Source of the DNA: a bacterium | GTDB lineage: Bacteria; RBG-13-66-14; B26-G2; WVWN01 | DNA length: 64,000 nucleotides | Direction: 5' to 3' | NCBI GenBank assembly: GCA_035529855.1 | Contig: DATKVX010000079.1 | Coordinates: forward strand, 1 to 64,000 | Shown: piece after piece, positions 32,842 through 41,265 of the stretch | How positions within the stretch are numbered: position 1 is the first letter of the stretch | Layout: every line of letters begins with the position of its first letter | Translations under genes and position numbers: made by a program | The notes under the pieces: generated by a model | Told to the model about the DNA's origin: nothing | The model's input: the letters and a program-made list of their open reading frames with translations, nothing else | The model's database searches: none

Positions 32842-33710
32842 GTGCTTACCTCAGCTCGGAGGTCTTCTTCGCCGAGTATGGTATTGTCGATGAGCCGGGT
32901 TTCGTTAACGAAAGCGGCGACGGCGGCCACGGCTCCCTTTTCCACCGTCGTTACCGGCGTCAGCTCTTGGGGGTGGATTACCTCGGCGTAGTCGACGCGG
33001 GCCGCCGGTTGCGCCGTTATGGTAACCGTCAATTCGTCCACGATTTTCGCCGGCCTCGTTTCCCCCGCGGCGAAGAGCTCTTGCGCCCGGGCCAACGCCC
33101 GAAAAAGGCACGTCGCCTGGCGCCGTTCTTCCGGCGTAAGGTATTCGTTGCGCGACGACATCGCCAGGCCGTCGGCCTCCCGGACGGTGGCCAGCACCTC
33201 GACCTCGACGTCGAAGTCCAGGTCGGCGGCCAGCTTTTTGATGACCTGCGCCTGTTGGTAATCCTTTTGGCCGAAATAGGCCGCCGTAGGTCGGCAGATG
33301 TTGAAGAGCTTCGCGACGACGGTCGCGACGCCGCGGAAGTGGCCCGGCCTTAGCGCGCCGCACAACCCGTCCGTGAGCCGTTCGACGTCGACGTAGGTGG
33401 CGTAACCTTCGGGGTACATATCTTCCGTCGCCGGGGCGAATATTATGTCCACGCCCTCCGCCGCGGCGAGCTCGCGGTCCCGCTCGAAGTCGCGCGGGTA
33501 GCGCTCGAGGTCTTCGCTCGGGCCGAACTGCGTCGGGTTTACGAAGAGGCTCACGACGACCCGTCGGCAATCGGCGCGCGCCCGCCGCATAAGCGAGAGG
33601 TGGCCTTCGTGGAAGTACCCCATAGTCGGTACCAGGCCGAGGCTGAAATTCCTACGGCGAAATCCCTCCGCCGCGGTCCGCATTTCGCGGGGCGATTTTA
33701 AGATTTCCAC
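32835..33710 (-). CDS. panC: Pantothenate synthetase
   Basis: A 291-residue PanC, which joins pantoate and beta-alanine with ATP. The nucleotidyltransferase motif PTMGYFHEGHLSL has HEGH at 34-37, and the KMSKS-equivalent is LAMSSRNEYL. Normal length. It lies three bases after panB. Confidence 0.94.
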   Translation of the reverse strand: MEILKSPREMRTAAEGFRRRNFSLGLVPTMGYFHEGHLSLMRRARADCRRVVVSLFVNPTQFGPSEDLERYPRDFERDRELAAAEGVDIIFAPATEDMYPEGYATYVDVERLTDGLCGALRPGHFRGVATVVAKLFNICRPTAAYFGQKDYQQAQVIKKLAADLDFDVEVEVLATVREADGLAMSSRNEYLTPEERRQATCLFRALARAQELFAAGETRPAKIVDELTVTITAQPAARVDYAEVIHPQELTPVTTVEKGAVAAVAAFVNETRLIDNTILGEEDLRAEVSTC

Positions 33711-33713
33711 GTT

Positions 33714-34571
33714 TTAATCCTCGGTGGGCTTTTCGAGCCGGGATATTTCTTCCCAGACGTCTTCGGCCAAGGCCACGGATTCTTCCTGGGCCGGATATCG
33801 ACGCCCGCGGACCAGCTCGCCGTATTCCTGGACCGCGGCGCGCATGGAGGCCGTTACGTCCGCCAGCTTCCGCACGAACTTCGGGCTGTAGCCGCGGTAG
33901 AAGCCGACGAGGTCGTGGAGGACCAGGATTTGGCCGTCGCATTCGACGCCGGAACCTATGCCGATGGTGGGGATGTGCGACGCCCGGGATATCAGGCCGG
34001 CGAGTTGCCAGGGGACCATCTCCAATACGATAGCGAAGCATCCGGCCTCTTGGAGCGCGAGGGCATTCTCCAACAGGACCCTCGCTTGCGCCGCCGTTTT
34101 GCCCCGGACGATGCGGCGGCCGAAGTAATGCACGCTCTGCGGCGTATAGCCGAGGTGGCCCATTACCGGGATGCCGGCGCCGATTATTTTTCGGATTCGG
34201 GCCAAAGTCTCGGGTTGGGCGCCCTCGAGCTTGACGGCTTCGGCGCCGCCGTCTTTGACCATTCTCCCCACGTGGGCCATCGTCTTTTCGTCGCTCTCCT
34301 GAAAAGACATGAACGGCATGTCCCCAACCAACAAAGCCTGCTTAATAGCGCGGCGGACCATCGAGAGGTGGTAGACTAAGTCGTCGACGGTGACCGTTAG
34401 CGTTGTATCGTGGCCCTGGACCACCATCCCCAGCGTATCGCCGACGAGGATGAGGTCCACGCCGGCCTCCTCCACCGTCGCCGCGGTGGGGAAGTCGTAC
34501 GCCGTAAGGCAGACGATGGGCTTGCCTTCGTGCTTCAGTTTGACGATGTCGTTGGCGGTAATTTTGGCCAT
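33714..34571 (-). CDS. panB: 3-methyl-2-oxobutanoate hydroxymethyltransferase
   Basis: A 285-residue PanB, which uses methylenetetrahydrofolate to make ketopantoate. Family signatures: CLTAYDFPTA near the start, LILVGDTLGMVVQGHDTTLTVT, GAEAVKLEG and GHLGYTPQSVH. A folate cofactor links it to folK, the gene six bases upstream. Confidence 0.94.
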   Translation of the reverse strand: MAKITANDIVKLKHEGKPIVCLTAYDFPTAATVEEAGVDLILVGDTLGMVVQGHDTTLTVTVDDLVYHLSMVRRAIKQALLVGDMPFMSFQESDEKTMAHVGRMVKDGGAEAVKLEGAQPETLARIRKIIGAGIPVMGHLGYTPQSVHYFGRRIVRGKTAAQARVLLENALALQEAGCFAIVLEMVPWQLAGLISRASHIPTIGIGSGVECDGQILVLHDLVGFYRGYSPKFVRKLADVTASMRAAVQEYGELVRGRRYPAQEESVALAEDVWEEISRLEKPTED

Positions 34572-34577
34572 GAGACG

Positions 34578-35081
34578 TCAGTATTTTTTTTCGTACGACG
34601 TGAGTTCGTAGGGCGCGAGCGCGGCCAATAAGTTGCTCGTGAAAACCCCTTCGCCCGGTATCATAACGTCGCCGGCGACGTCCATCAACGGCTTTAAGAA
34701 AAAAGGCCTGACCTTTAAAGCTTCGTGCGGGATTTTCAGGTCCGGTTCGTCGATTACCAAGTCGTCGTATAACAGGATGTCGACGTCGATGACGCGGGGG
34801 CCTTCCCGGTCCTTAAGCTTGCGGCCCAGATCCCGTTCGATTCGTAGGCACGTCTCGAGCAGTTCGCGCGGCCCGAGCCAGATTTCGACGACGAGGACGC
34901 GGTTGAGGAAATCGGGTTGTTTCCCCGGCCCGGCGGCCGGGGATTCGTACGTGGGGGACGCGCGGTCGAGGTATATACCCCGGGCGCTTGCCGCCGCGGC
35001 CTCGCCGGCGTCGAGGTTGGCGAAGCGGTCGCCCACGTTCGAGCCGAGGGCGAGGAAGGCTCTGATTTTGTCTCGCAACAT
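34578..35081 (-). CDS. folK: 2-amino-4-hydroxy-6-hydroxymethyldihydropteridine pyrophosphokinase
   Basis: A 167-residue FolK, which pyrophosphorylates the pterin before dihydropteroate synthesis. It has FLALGSNVGDR at the N-terminus and the signature REGPRVIDVDILLYDD. ATG 35081 is chosen because a longer frame to 35129 overlaps the promoter at 35101-35129. First gene of the folK-panBCD operon; the leader would be about 13 bases and lacks a clear Shine-Dalgarno. Confidence 0.92.
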   Translation of the reverse strand: MLRDKIRAFLALGSNVGDRFANLDAGEAAAASARGIYLDRASPTYESPAAGPGKQPDFLNRVLVVEIWLGPRELLETCLRIERDLGRKLKDREGPRVIDVDILLYDDLVIDEPDLKIPHEALKVRPFFLKPLMDVAGDVMIPGEGVFTSNLLAALAPYELTSYEKKY

Positions 35082-35100
35082 AAAGATTTTTTGTGGTATT

Positions 35101-35129
35101 ATTATAACACCGGGTAAACGGAGCGTCAA
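35101..35129 (-). promoter_or_regulatory. Sigma-70-like promoter of folK-panBCD run
   Basis: Minus strand TTGACG (35129-35124), 17-base spacer, exact TATAAT (35106-35101). Only 19 bases separate the -10 box and the folK ATG. Confidence 0.7.
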
Positions 35130-35157
35130 TTAAAACGGTTCCCCGGGCCGTATCGCG

Positions 35158-35187
35158 TTCGAGGAAAACGCCGGCCCGCCTTATAAT
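35158..35187 (+). promoter_or_regulatory. Possible promoter of DegT-family gene
   Basis: Exact TATAAT at 35182-35187 with a weak TTCGAG 18 bases upstream (35158-35163). It faces away from the folK promoter. Confidence 0.4.
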
Positions 35188-35258
35188 ATCGGCAACCGTC
35201 GGCCCGGCGTATCCCGGAATGGCCCGGGGCCTAACTTTCGACGCGTGGGTTACCAGCT

Positions 35259-36485
35259 ATGGTTGAAGAAAAAAAGCCGACGCCGGAACGCCGTATTACG
35301 GTCGGCACGGTGGCCGTGGGCGAAGACGGCAAAAAGCGCGTTATGGAAGCGCTCGAGCGAGGCCGGATATCGGGCGGCAAATTCGTCCAGGAATTCGAGG
35401 AGGCGTTCGCGGCATACCACGGCCTGAAATACGGCGTCGCGGTTTCGACCGGGACCGACGCCGACGCCGTCGCGGTTGCGGCGCTTCTCGAGCGCGGGGC
35501 GAACCGCGGCGACGAGGTCATAGTGCCCGCGGTGACGTTCATATCGGTGGCGAACGCCGTCTTGCACGCCGGCCTCGTGCCCCGATTCGCCGACGTCGAC
35601 CGCGTCAGTTACAATCTGGACCCGGCCGCGGTCGAGGCCGCGGTTACGCCGCGGACGCGGGCGATATTCGCGGTGCATAACTTCGGCCGGCCGGCGCCGT
35701 TAGCCGAGCTCGAGGAGCTGGCCGTCCGCCACGATTTGACGCTGCTCGAAGACGCCGCGGAGGCCCACGGCGCGCGGTACCGCGGCCGCCTCGTCGGGAC
35801 CTTTGGCGCTATGGCGACGTACTCTTTCTACGTCGCGCACATATTGACCACCGGCGAGGGGGGGATGGTGATAACCGACGACGGCGAGCTGGCGCGGCTT
35901 TGTCGCAGCCTACGGGCCCACGGCCGCGCTTGCGACTGCAAGGTCTGCGTTTTGAACGTTGACTCGAGCTACTGTCCCCTCCGCTACAAGTACGGCGAAG
36001 ATACCGACATCCGCTTCCACTTCGAGCGGGTGGGGTTCTCGAGCAAGATGAACGAGATGGAGGCGGCGCTCGGCCTCGAGCAAGTCGCGAGGATGGACGA
36101 CATCGTCCGCGCGCGGCGGGCTCGCCTTGAATACTTCAACGAACATTTGGCCCGGTACGAAGATATCCTCGCGCTCTTCCGCGCGGGCCCGGGCGAAGAG
36201 ATAAGCCCCCTCTGTTACCCGATCGTGGTCCGCCCGGAAGCTCCCTTCAAACGGTTCGAACTTACGAAGTCCCTGGAGCAACACGGCGTCGAGACCAGGC
36301 CGGCTTTCGGCTGCATACCCACCCAACAACCGGCGTACGCGTGGATGGGGTATCGGGAAGGCGACTTCCCGGCCGCGGAGTACGTGGGTTCGCGCGGGTT
36401 TTACATCGGCTGCCACCAGAATATCACCGACGACGACGCGGCGTACGTCGTCGGCGTATTCGACGACTTCATGAAACGGTTTTAA
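35259..36485 (+). CDS. DegT-family PLP enzyme, likely NDP-hexose 3-dehydratase with Fe-S cluster
   Basis: A 408-residue protein with the DegT/DnrJ/EryC1 fold (STGTDADAVAVAALLERG, DEVIVPAVTFIS, LLEDAAEAHGA with D165). Where sugar aminotransferases carry the PLP lysine, this protein has His194 (SFYVAHILTTGEGG). The same replacement is known in ColD and in the E1/RfbH dehydratases of 3,6-dideoxyhexose synthesis. Just after it comes a Cys cluster C225, C227, C230, C239 (CDCKVC), placed as in the [2Fe-2S] insertion of E1/RfbH but with different spacing. So a C3-deoxygenating dehydratase of a nucleotide sugar is more likely than an aminotransferase. A reductase partner (E3-like) is not adjacent. 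Confidence 0.75.
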   Translation: MVEEKKPTPERRITVGTVAVGEDGKKRVMEALERGRISGGKFVQEFEEAFAAYHGLKYGVAVSTGTDADAVAVAALLERGANRGDEVIVPAVTFISVANAVLHAGLVPRFADVDRVSYNLDPAAVEAAVTPRTRAIFAVHNFGRPAPLAELEELAVRHDLTLLEDAAEAHGARYRGRLVGTFGAMATYSFYVAHILTTGEGGMVITDDGELARLCRSLRAHGRACDCKVCVLNVDSSYCPLRYKYGEDTDIRFHFERVGFSSKMNEMEAALGLEQVARMDDIVRARRARLEYFNEHLARYEDILALFRAGPGEEISPLCYPIVVRPEAPFKRFELTKSLEQHGVETRPAFGCIPTQQPAYAWMGYREGDFPAAEYVGSRGFYIGCHQNITDDDAAYVVGVFDDFMKRF

Positions 36486-36538
36486 ATGGCGCTTAGCGGC
36501 CGTACGCTCCACCCGGGGTGTCCGGCGCGCGCCGCATT

Positions 36539-37276
36539 ATGCCACCGGAAATATTAGTCGTTATTCCCACGTACAACGAGCGCGATAATATCGGCGCGCT
36601 GTGCGACGAGCTGCTCTCCCGGCCGGAGCGCCCGGACGTGCTGGTAGTTGACGACAACTCGCCCGACGGCACCGCCGCGGAAGCGGAGGAGGTAGCGCGG
36701 CGCTATCCCGGGAGGTTGCACGTCTTACGCCGGAAGGGAAAGGGCGGCCGGGGGGGTGCGGTCCTCGACGGTCTCGCGTGGGGTCTGGGTGGCGGGTACG
36801 AGTTTTTTTTCGAGATGGACGCCGATTATTCGCATCGCCCGGGCGAGCTCCCGCGCTTTTTGGAGGCGGCGCGCGGGGCGGACGTCGTCGTCGGCTCGAG
36901 GTACCTGCCGGCCTCGCGGATCGTCAACTGGCCGCGCGCCAGGCGGTTCTTCAGTAAGCTCGCCAACAGCTACGCGCGGTTCTTCTTGCGGATACCCATA
37001 ACCGACTACACCAACGGCTACCGGTGCTATAGCCGGGCCGCGGTGGAGGCGCTCGACGCGGGCGCCGTCGACGCGTCGGGGTACGTCGTGTTGAGCGAGG
37101 TCGCGTACCAACTCTACCGGAGGGGGTTCCGTTTCGCGGACGTACCCACCGAATTCGTAAACCGGCGGCGGGGCGAATCCAACTTGTCGCCGGGCGAGAT
37201 ACTCTCGGCCTTCGTGGGCGTATTACGCCTTCGCGCCAAGGGCGGCCGCTTTACCCCCCGCGCCGATAGGCCTTGA
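36539..37276 (+). CDS. GT2 glycosyltransferase (dolichol-phosphate-mannose-synthase-like)
   Basis: A 245-residue enzyme of the polyprenyl-phosphate hexose synthase type. It has VVIPTYNERDNI, VLVVDDNSPDGT, the catalytic FFEMDADYSHRP, DVVVGSRYLP and TDYTNGYRCY motifs. It loads a sugar from a nucleotide onto a lipid phosphate, the donor form used by GT39-like transferases such as the two at 45577-48858. ATG 36539 fits the family; GTG 36518 is also possible. The last bases overlap the next gene's TTG (TTGA). Confidence 0.9.
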   Translation: MPPEILVVIPTYNERDNIGALCDELLSRPERPDVLVVDDNSPDGTAAEAEEVARRYPGRLHVLRRKGKGGRGGAVLDGLAWGLGGGYEFFFEMDADYSHRPGELPRFLEAARGADVVVGSRYLPASRIVNWPRARRFFSKLANSYARFFLRIPITDYTNGYRCYSRAAVEALDAGAVDASGYVVLSEVAYQLYRRGFRFADVPTEFVNRRRGESNLSPGEILSAFVGVLRLRAKGGRFTPRADRP

Positions 37277-38241
37277 CGGGACGGCGATTTTTCGGTAACA
37301 TACTCGACGCTGTGGCACGTAAAGAAAAAAAACCCAAACCGAGCAAAGCGCCTCGACGGCGCGTAAACGTTATGGTAGTGCCGCACGGCGGCGGCCGGAG
37401 CCGGAACTTATTCGTCCACGGCTTCGTGCTGGTCTCGCTGCTGGTTGCGAGCGGCGCGGTGTTGGTGTTCGCGGGTCTGATGGTTTCGGATTACTGGAAG
37501 AACATCATCAAGCTGTCGCAGCTGGTGGCGTACGAACGTCGAGATCGCGAAGAGAGTTATAAGCTCAAGGTAATGGAGAAGGGCATACGCGAGCTGAATT
37601 CCAAAGTCGACGACGTCTCCGGGCAGTACGATACTTTGGTAAACGGCCACCGTTTAAAGGAAGTTAGCCCGCCGGAGGCGTTACTTCCCGAACGGGCGCC
37701 CGAAAGCCGGACCTCGCTCGAGGGTATAGAGCGGCGCGTCGCGCGGTTGGAAAAGAACCTGGCGCTCGTGCGGCTGCGCTTCGACGAGGACCCGGGTTCG
37801 CTCGCCGGCGTCCCCTCTATCCTTCCGTGCAAGGGTTGGTTGTATCGCGATTTCGGCAACACCGTTTCGCCGTTTACGGGCCGCGTCGAGATGCACCGGG
37901 GGTTGGACCTGGCCGCGCCGCGCGGGACGCCTATAGTCGCCGCGGCCGGGGGCGTGGTGACCGCCGCCGGCCTGGAGGAATACTACGGCCTAACGGTCGA
38001 GATCGACCACGGCAACGGCTACGTTACCCGCTACGGGCACAATATGAGGAACGCGATCCGCGCCGGCACGCGCGTCAAACGCGGCCAGATTGTCGCGTAC
38101 GTGGGCAGTACCGGCCGCTCGAGCTGCACGCATCTCCATTACGAAGTGTTGAAAAACGGCGTGCCGCTGAACCCGCGTTATTTTGTACTCCGCGAGCCGT
38201 CCTCACCGTGGCCCGATAAAGTTTTCGAAACAAAAATATAA
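37273..38241 (+). CDS. M23 peptidase with membrane anchor (first copy)
   Basis: A 322-residue envelope protein: cytoplasmic basic stretch (RKEKKPKPSKAPRRR), transmembrane helix about 49-72, coiled-coil stretch (about 85-160), then a LytM/M23 domain with HRGLDLAAPRGT and HLHYE zinc ligands intact. It probably cleaves peptidoglycan cross-links or activates amidases. TTG start overlaps the previous stop. The second M23 protein at 61710 has the same design. Confidence 0.85.
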   Translation: MTGRRFFGNILDAVARKEKKPKPSKAPRRRVNVMVVPHGGGRSRNLFVHGFVLVSLLVASGAVLVFAGLMVSDYWKNIIKLSQLVAYERRDREESYKLKVMEKGIRELNSKVDDVSGQYDTLVNGHRLKEVSPPEALLPERAPESRTSLEGIERRVARLEKNLALVRLRFDEDPGSLAGVPSILPCKGWLYRDFGNTVSPFTGRVEMHRGLDLAAPRGTPIVAAAGGVVTAAGLEEYYGLTVEIDHGNGYVTRYGHNMRNAIRAGTRVKRGQIVAYVGSTGRSSCTHLHYEVLKNGVPLNPRYFVLREPSSPWPDKVFETKI

Positions 38242-38266
38242 AAAGCCGACCGTCAGGTCGGCTTTT
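38241..38266. terminator. Bidirectional terminator
   Basis: An 11-bp perfect stem, AAAAGCCGACC / GGTCGGCTTTT, with loop GTCA, between the M23 gene and the converging thioredoxin-fold gene. Confidence 0.85.
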
Positions 38267-38286
38267 AAGTCGGGGGCGTAGAAGGG

Positions 38287-39189
38287 TTATTCCGTCTCGC
38301 GGGCTTCCGGGCCCTGGGTAAAGGCCTCCACCGTGTCCTCAAACATCGTCAGCTTGCCGAGTTTCTTCTGGGCTTCGTCGGCCTCGGGGGTGCCGACGTA
38401 ATCGGCCACGACTTTACGGTACGCTGCGGCGGCGTTTTCGCCGTCGTCCAGCAGTTGGTAGGCGTCTCCCATATACACGTAGCATTTAGGGGTTTCCGGC
38501 GCGTCGGGGTATTTCTCGGCGACCTCCGCGAAGATGGCCACGGCGTCGTCCGCCCGCTGCGCCGTCAGGTCAATAAAGCCCATTTGGGTCAGCGCGCCCG
38601 GGGCGAGGCCGGTCTCGTTTTCGGGGTCTTGGGCGACGATTTTATCGAAGCGCGGCCGCGCCTTTTCGTACCGACCCGTCTCCACGTACATCGTACCGAC
38701 CTCGTACGCCAACTTCGAGTCGTCGGGGTTCGCCTCTTCCCGCGCCAGTAGTTCGCGTACCGTCTCGACGCGGCCCGCGACGACGTCGGCTACCAGTTTC
38801 GAAAATTCTTCCGCCGTGACGGCGCCGACGACGCGCGTTATCTCCTCGCCCTGGGGCGTGTAGAATATCGTCGTCGGGTACGCGCCCACAGCGTACGTTT
38901 TGGGGGTATCCTCGTCTACGTCGGAGTCAATATGGACCGCGACGAAATCGGCGAGCTTCTGCTGGACTTCGGCGTTCTCCAATACGTCGTACTCGAACTG
39001 CTCCGACATCTTACTCCAGTCCGCGCTATAGTACACGACGAGGTTTTTGCCTTCGTCCACCGCTCGTTCCTTGCCCTCGTCCATTGAGGTTAACCACTTT
39101 ACGCCCTCGCCGCCTTTTTTACCGCAGGCCGCAAACAGGGCCACGGCGCAGACGAGCGACGCGACAGCGAACGTTCGAACCCGTTTCAT
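38287..39189 (-). CDS. Thioredoxin-fold / TPR lipoprotein lacking CxxC
   Basis: A 300-residue lipoprotein (lipobox LFAACG, Cys 22). Residues about 30-140 are thioredoxin-like (KNLVVYYSADW, VHIDSDVDEDTPKTYAVGAYPTTIFYTPQGEEI with the cis-Pro segment). The active-site WCxxC reads WSKMS, so both redox cysteines are gone. Three TPR-like units follow (TMYVETGRYEKARPRFDKIVAQDP, CYVYMGDAYQLLDDGENAAAAYRKVV). It may be a chaperone-like adaptor rather than an oxidoreductase. AAGGAG Shine-Dalgarno eight bases before the ATG. Confidence 0.78.
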   Translation of the reverse strand: MKRVRTFAVASLVCAVALFAACGKKGGEGVKWLTSMDEGKERAVDEGKNLVVYYSADWSKMSEQFEYDVLENAEVQQKLADFVAVHIDSDVDEDTPKTYAVGAYPTTIFYTPQGEEITRVVGAVTAEEFSKLVADVVAGRVETVRELLAREEANPDDSKLAYEVGTMYVETGRYEKARPRFDKIVAQDPENETGLAPGALTQMGFIDLTAQRADDAVAIFAEVAEKYPDAPETPKCYVYMGDAYQLLDDGENAAAAYRKVVADYVGTPEADEAQKKLGKLTMFEDTVEAFTQGPEARETE

Positions 39190-39193
39190 ACTA

Positions 39194-39556
39194 TCACTCC
39201 TTACGTCGGAATATATAAGAGACCAGAGCGCCGATCGTTCCTAACGTTATTAGCACTCCCGCTAAAATTAAGTACGCGGAGGAGATGTTGACGTGGTACT
39301 TATTATGGTACCCGCGCGCGAACCAGAGGATCGCTATCCCGGTGGCCACGGCCGCGGCGCTGAAGCCGAGTCGTTGTAAGAAAGCGCCCTGGTTAACGAG
39401 ACGTTCCAGCGCCGGGTCGCGTATCTTGCGGGCGCGCCGCAATATCCCCCGGCGTTCCTTAATCGTGCTATTATAAATCCACAGTACGGCCAGCAGGCCG
39501 CCCACTATGGCCGCGCCGTACGTGAAGACGTCCAAAGCCTGGAATAACGCCTCCAT
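39194..39556 (-). CDS. Small three-helix membrane protein
   Basis: A 120-residue protein with three hydrophobic segments (about 11-29, 64-82, 92-114) and a basic loop (KERRGILRRARKIRD). No family recognised. Its ATG is nine bases beyond the -10 box of the promoter at 39566, so it may be read from a nearly leaderless mRNA. Four bases separate it from the thioredoxin-fold gene. Confidence 0.65.
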   Translation of the reverse strand: MEALFQALDVFTYGAAIVGGLLAVLWIYNSTIKERRGILRRARKIRDPALERLVNQGAFLQRLGFSAAAVATGIAILWFARGYHNKYHVNISSAYLILAGVLITLGTIGALVSYIFRRKE

Positions 39557-39565
39557 AGCCGCATA

Positions 39566-39594
39566 ATTATCGGCACGCCGCCCGCGAAAGTCAA
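39566..39594 (-). promoter_or_regulatory. Sigma-70-like promoter, nearly leaderless
   Basis: Minus strand TTGACT (39594-39589), 17-base spacer, GATAAT (39571-39566). The ATG at 39556 would lie only about 3-4 bases after the transcription start. Confidence 0.6.
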
Positions 39595-39625
39595 GGCTAA
39601 ACGGCGCGCCGGTTTCGAATTTACG

Positions 39626-41233
39626 GTGGACGAGTTAACGCTGAAAGTACTGTTGGCCGAGTTGGGGCCCGTTCTCGCCGGTGCGAGGGCGTTGTCCGCG
39701 TACCGGCCCGCGCCCGGCGTCTTCGCGTTGGAACTCTTAACCCGGGACGGCCGGCGGGGCGTGCTCACGTTAATCCCGCGGGACGGGGGCGCTATGTTTT
39801 TCGACGCCGCCCCGGGCAAGCGCCGCGGCGAGCGGGCCCGTACGGGCTTCGAGGACGCGGAGCTGGTCGCCGCGGAGCAGTGGCAGAACGACCGCCTCGT
39901 CGTCTTCGACTTCGCCGGGGGCGGCGGCCGGCGGCGGTTAGTGGCCGAGTTCTTCGGGCGGGCCGGCGGCCTGTTCGTCTTGGAGGGCGACGCCGTGGCC
40001 GCCGTTTTATCCGGCCGACCCCTCGCGACCGCCGAGAAATACCCCTGGCCGGAGGGTAGGCAGCGGGCGCCGTCCGGGAGCCTTTCGGCCGACGATATAT
40101 CGCGGTACGCCGCGGCTCGCGACGCCCGGGCGCTCACGCGGGAAGTCGCGTTCATGTCGCCGTGGGCGGCGCGGGCGATAGTAGGCGACGGCGACGCCGA
40201 GGCCGCGGCGCGGCGGCTGGGCGTGTTTGCCCGAGCCGCGGCGGGCGACGACGTTCGGCCGGTGGCCGCGTTGGCGGACGGCGTATGGCGCCCTTTTACC
40301 TGTGATATCTTCGACGGCGTCGGCGTCGACGACGTGCGGCCTTTCGAGAGCACGAACGCCGCGGCGGCGTTCGCGTACGCCGAGAACGAACGCGCCGGGG
40401 AACTCGTCGCCGCGCGTAACGGGTTGGAGCGCCGTTTGCTCGCCGGCGCCAAGAGGCTCGAGCGACAGCGGAAAGCGCTCGAGCGCAACCGCGACGAATA
40501 CGCCGAATACGACGAGTACCGGCGTATGGGGGAAGCGCTCAAGTACAACCTGGCCGCGGTGCGAAAGGGCGCGACGACGGCGACGCTGCCGGACCCGTAC
40601 GGCGAAGGGGATATCGAAATCGAGTTGAGGCCGGAGCTTTCGCCGGCGGTTAACGCGGAACGGCTCTTTACCCGTTATAAAAAGGCCAAACGGGGCGTCA
40701 CGGCGGTGGCTAGGCGCCTAAAGGCCGTCGACGAGGAACTCGCCCGCGTACGAGACGACCTGGAAAGGGTGCGGGTCGCAATGGGTATGGTCGAGCTCGA
40801 GCCGTGGTTGGGTGCGACGAATGAGGGGGATAAGTCGAAGCGCGAACCCGCAGCCAAGGCCGGCCCGGGCCGCCGGTTTTTATCTTCCGAAGGCCTGCTG
40901 ATTTTGGTCGGCAGGAGCGCGGCCGAAAACGACGAGCTGACGTTCGAGTACGCCCGGCCGCACGACCTCTGGCTCCACGCCCAGCAGGCCCACGGCTCTC
41001 ACGTTATAGTACGCCGGCCGGATAAGAATAAGGCGGTACCGCGGCGCACGCTCGAGGAGGCCGCGGCGCTCGCGGCGTTTTACTCGTCGGACAAGCACGC
41101 CGGCGTGGTCCCGGTGGTCGTCGTGGAGCGACGCCACGTGCGGCGCGCCAAAGGGCCGGCGGGCCGCGTTACCCACCGCGGCGGCGACGTCGTCTTCGCC
41201 GAGCCGCGGGCGAATTTAAAACCCGCGTCTTAA
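39626..41233 (+). CDS. rqcH: NFACT/RqcH family ribosome quality-control protein
   Basis: A 535-residue NFACT protein. It has the N-terminal NFACT-N domain (about 1-200), a coiled-coil middle (GLERRLLAGAKRLERQRKALERN, about 265-390) and the NFACT-R domain (SEGLLILVGRSAAENDELTF, HDLWLHAQQAHGSHVIVR, about 415-510). RqcH binds stalled 50S subunits and recruits tRNA-Ala to add alanine tails. Older annotation calls it fibronectin-binding protein. GTG start 39626 with a weak ribosome site. Confidence 0.88.
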   Translation: MDELTLKVLLAELGPVLAGARALSAYRPAPGVFALELLTRDGRRGVLTLIPRDGGAMFFDAAPGKRRGERARTGFEDAELVAAEQWQNDRLVVFDFAGGGGRRRLVAEFFGRAGGLFVLEGDAVAAVLSGRPLATAEKYPWPEGRQRAPSGSLSADDISRYAAARDARALTREVAFMSPWAARAIVGDGDAEAAARRLGVFARAAAGDDVRPVAALADGVWRPFTCDIFDGVGVDDVRPFESTNAAAAFAYAENERAGELVAARNGLERRLLAGAKRLERQRKALERNRDEYAEYDEYRRMGEALKYNLAAVRKGATTATLPDPYGEGDIEIELRPELSPAVNAERLFTRYKKAKRGVTAVARRLKAVDEELARVRDDLERVRVAMGMVELEPWLGATNEGDKSKREPAAKAGPGRRFLSSEGLLILVGRSAAENDELTFEYARPHDLWLHAQQAHGSHVIVRRPDKNKAVPRRTLEEAAALAAFYSSDKHAGVVPVVVVERRHVRRAKGPAGRVTHRGGDVVFAEPRANLKPAS

Positions 41234-41240
41234 CGCGGGT
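41214..41240 (-). terminator. Terminator after argS
   Basis: Minus strand ACCCGCGT / ACGCGGGT, an 8-bp perfect stem with a 4-base loop, followed by TTTAAATT. The rqcH stop codon falls within the hairpin. Confidence 0.65.
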
Positions 41241-41265
41241 CGGGGGCGCTAATCGAATTCCGCGG

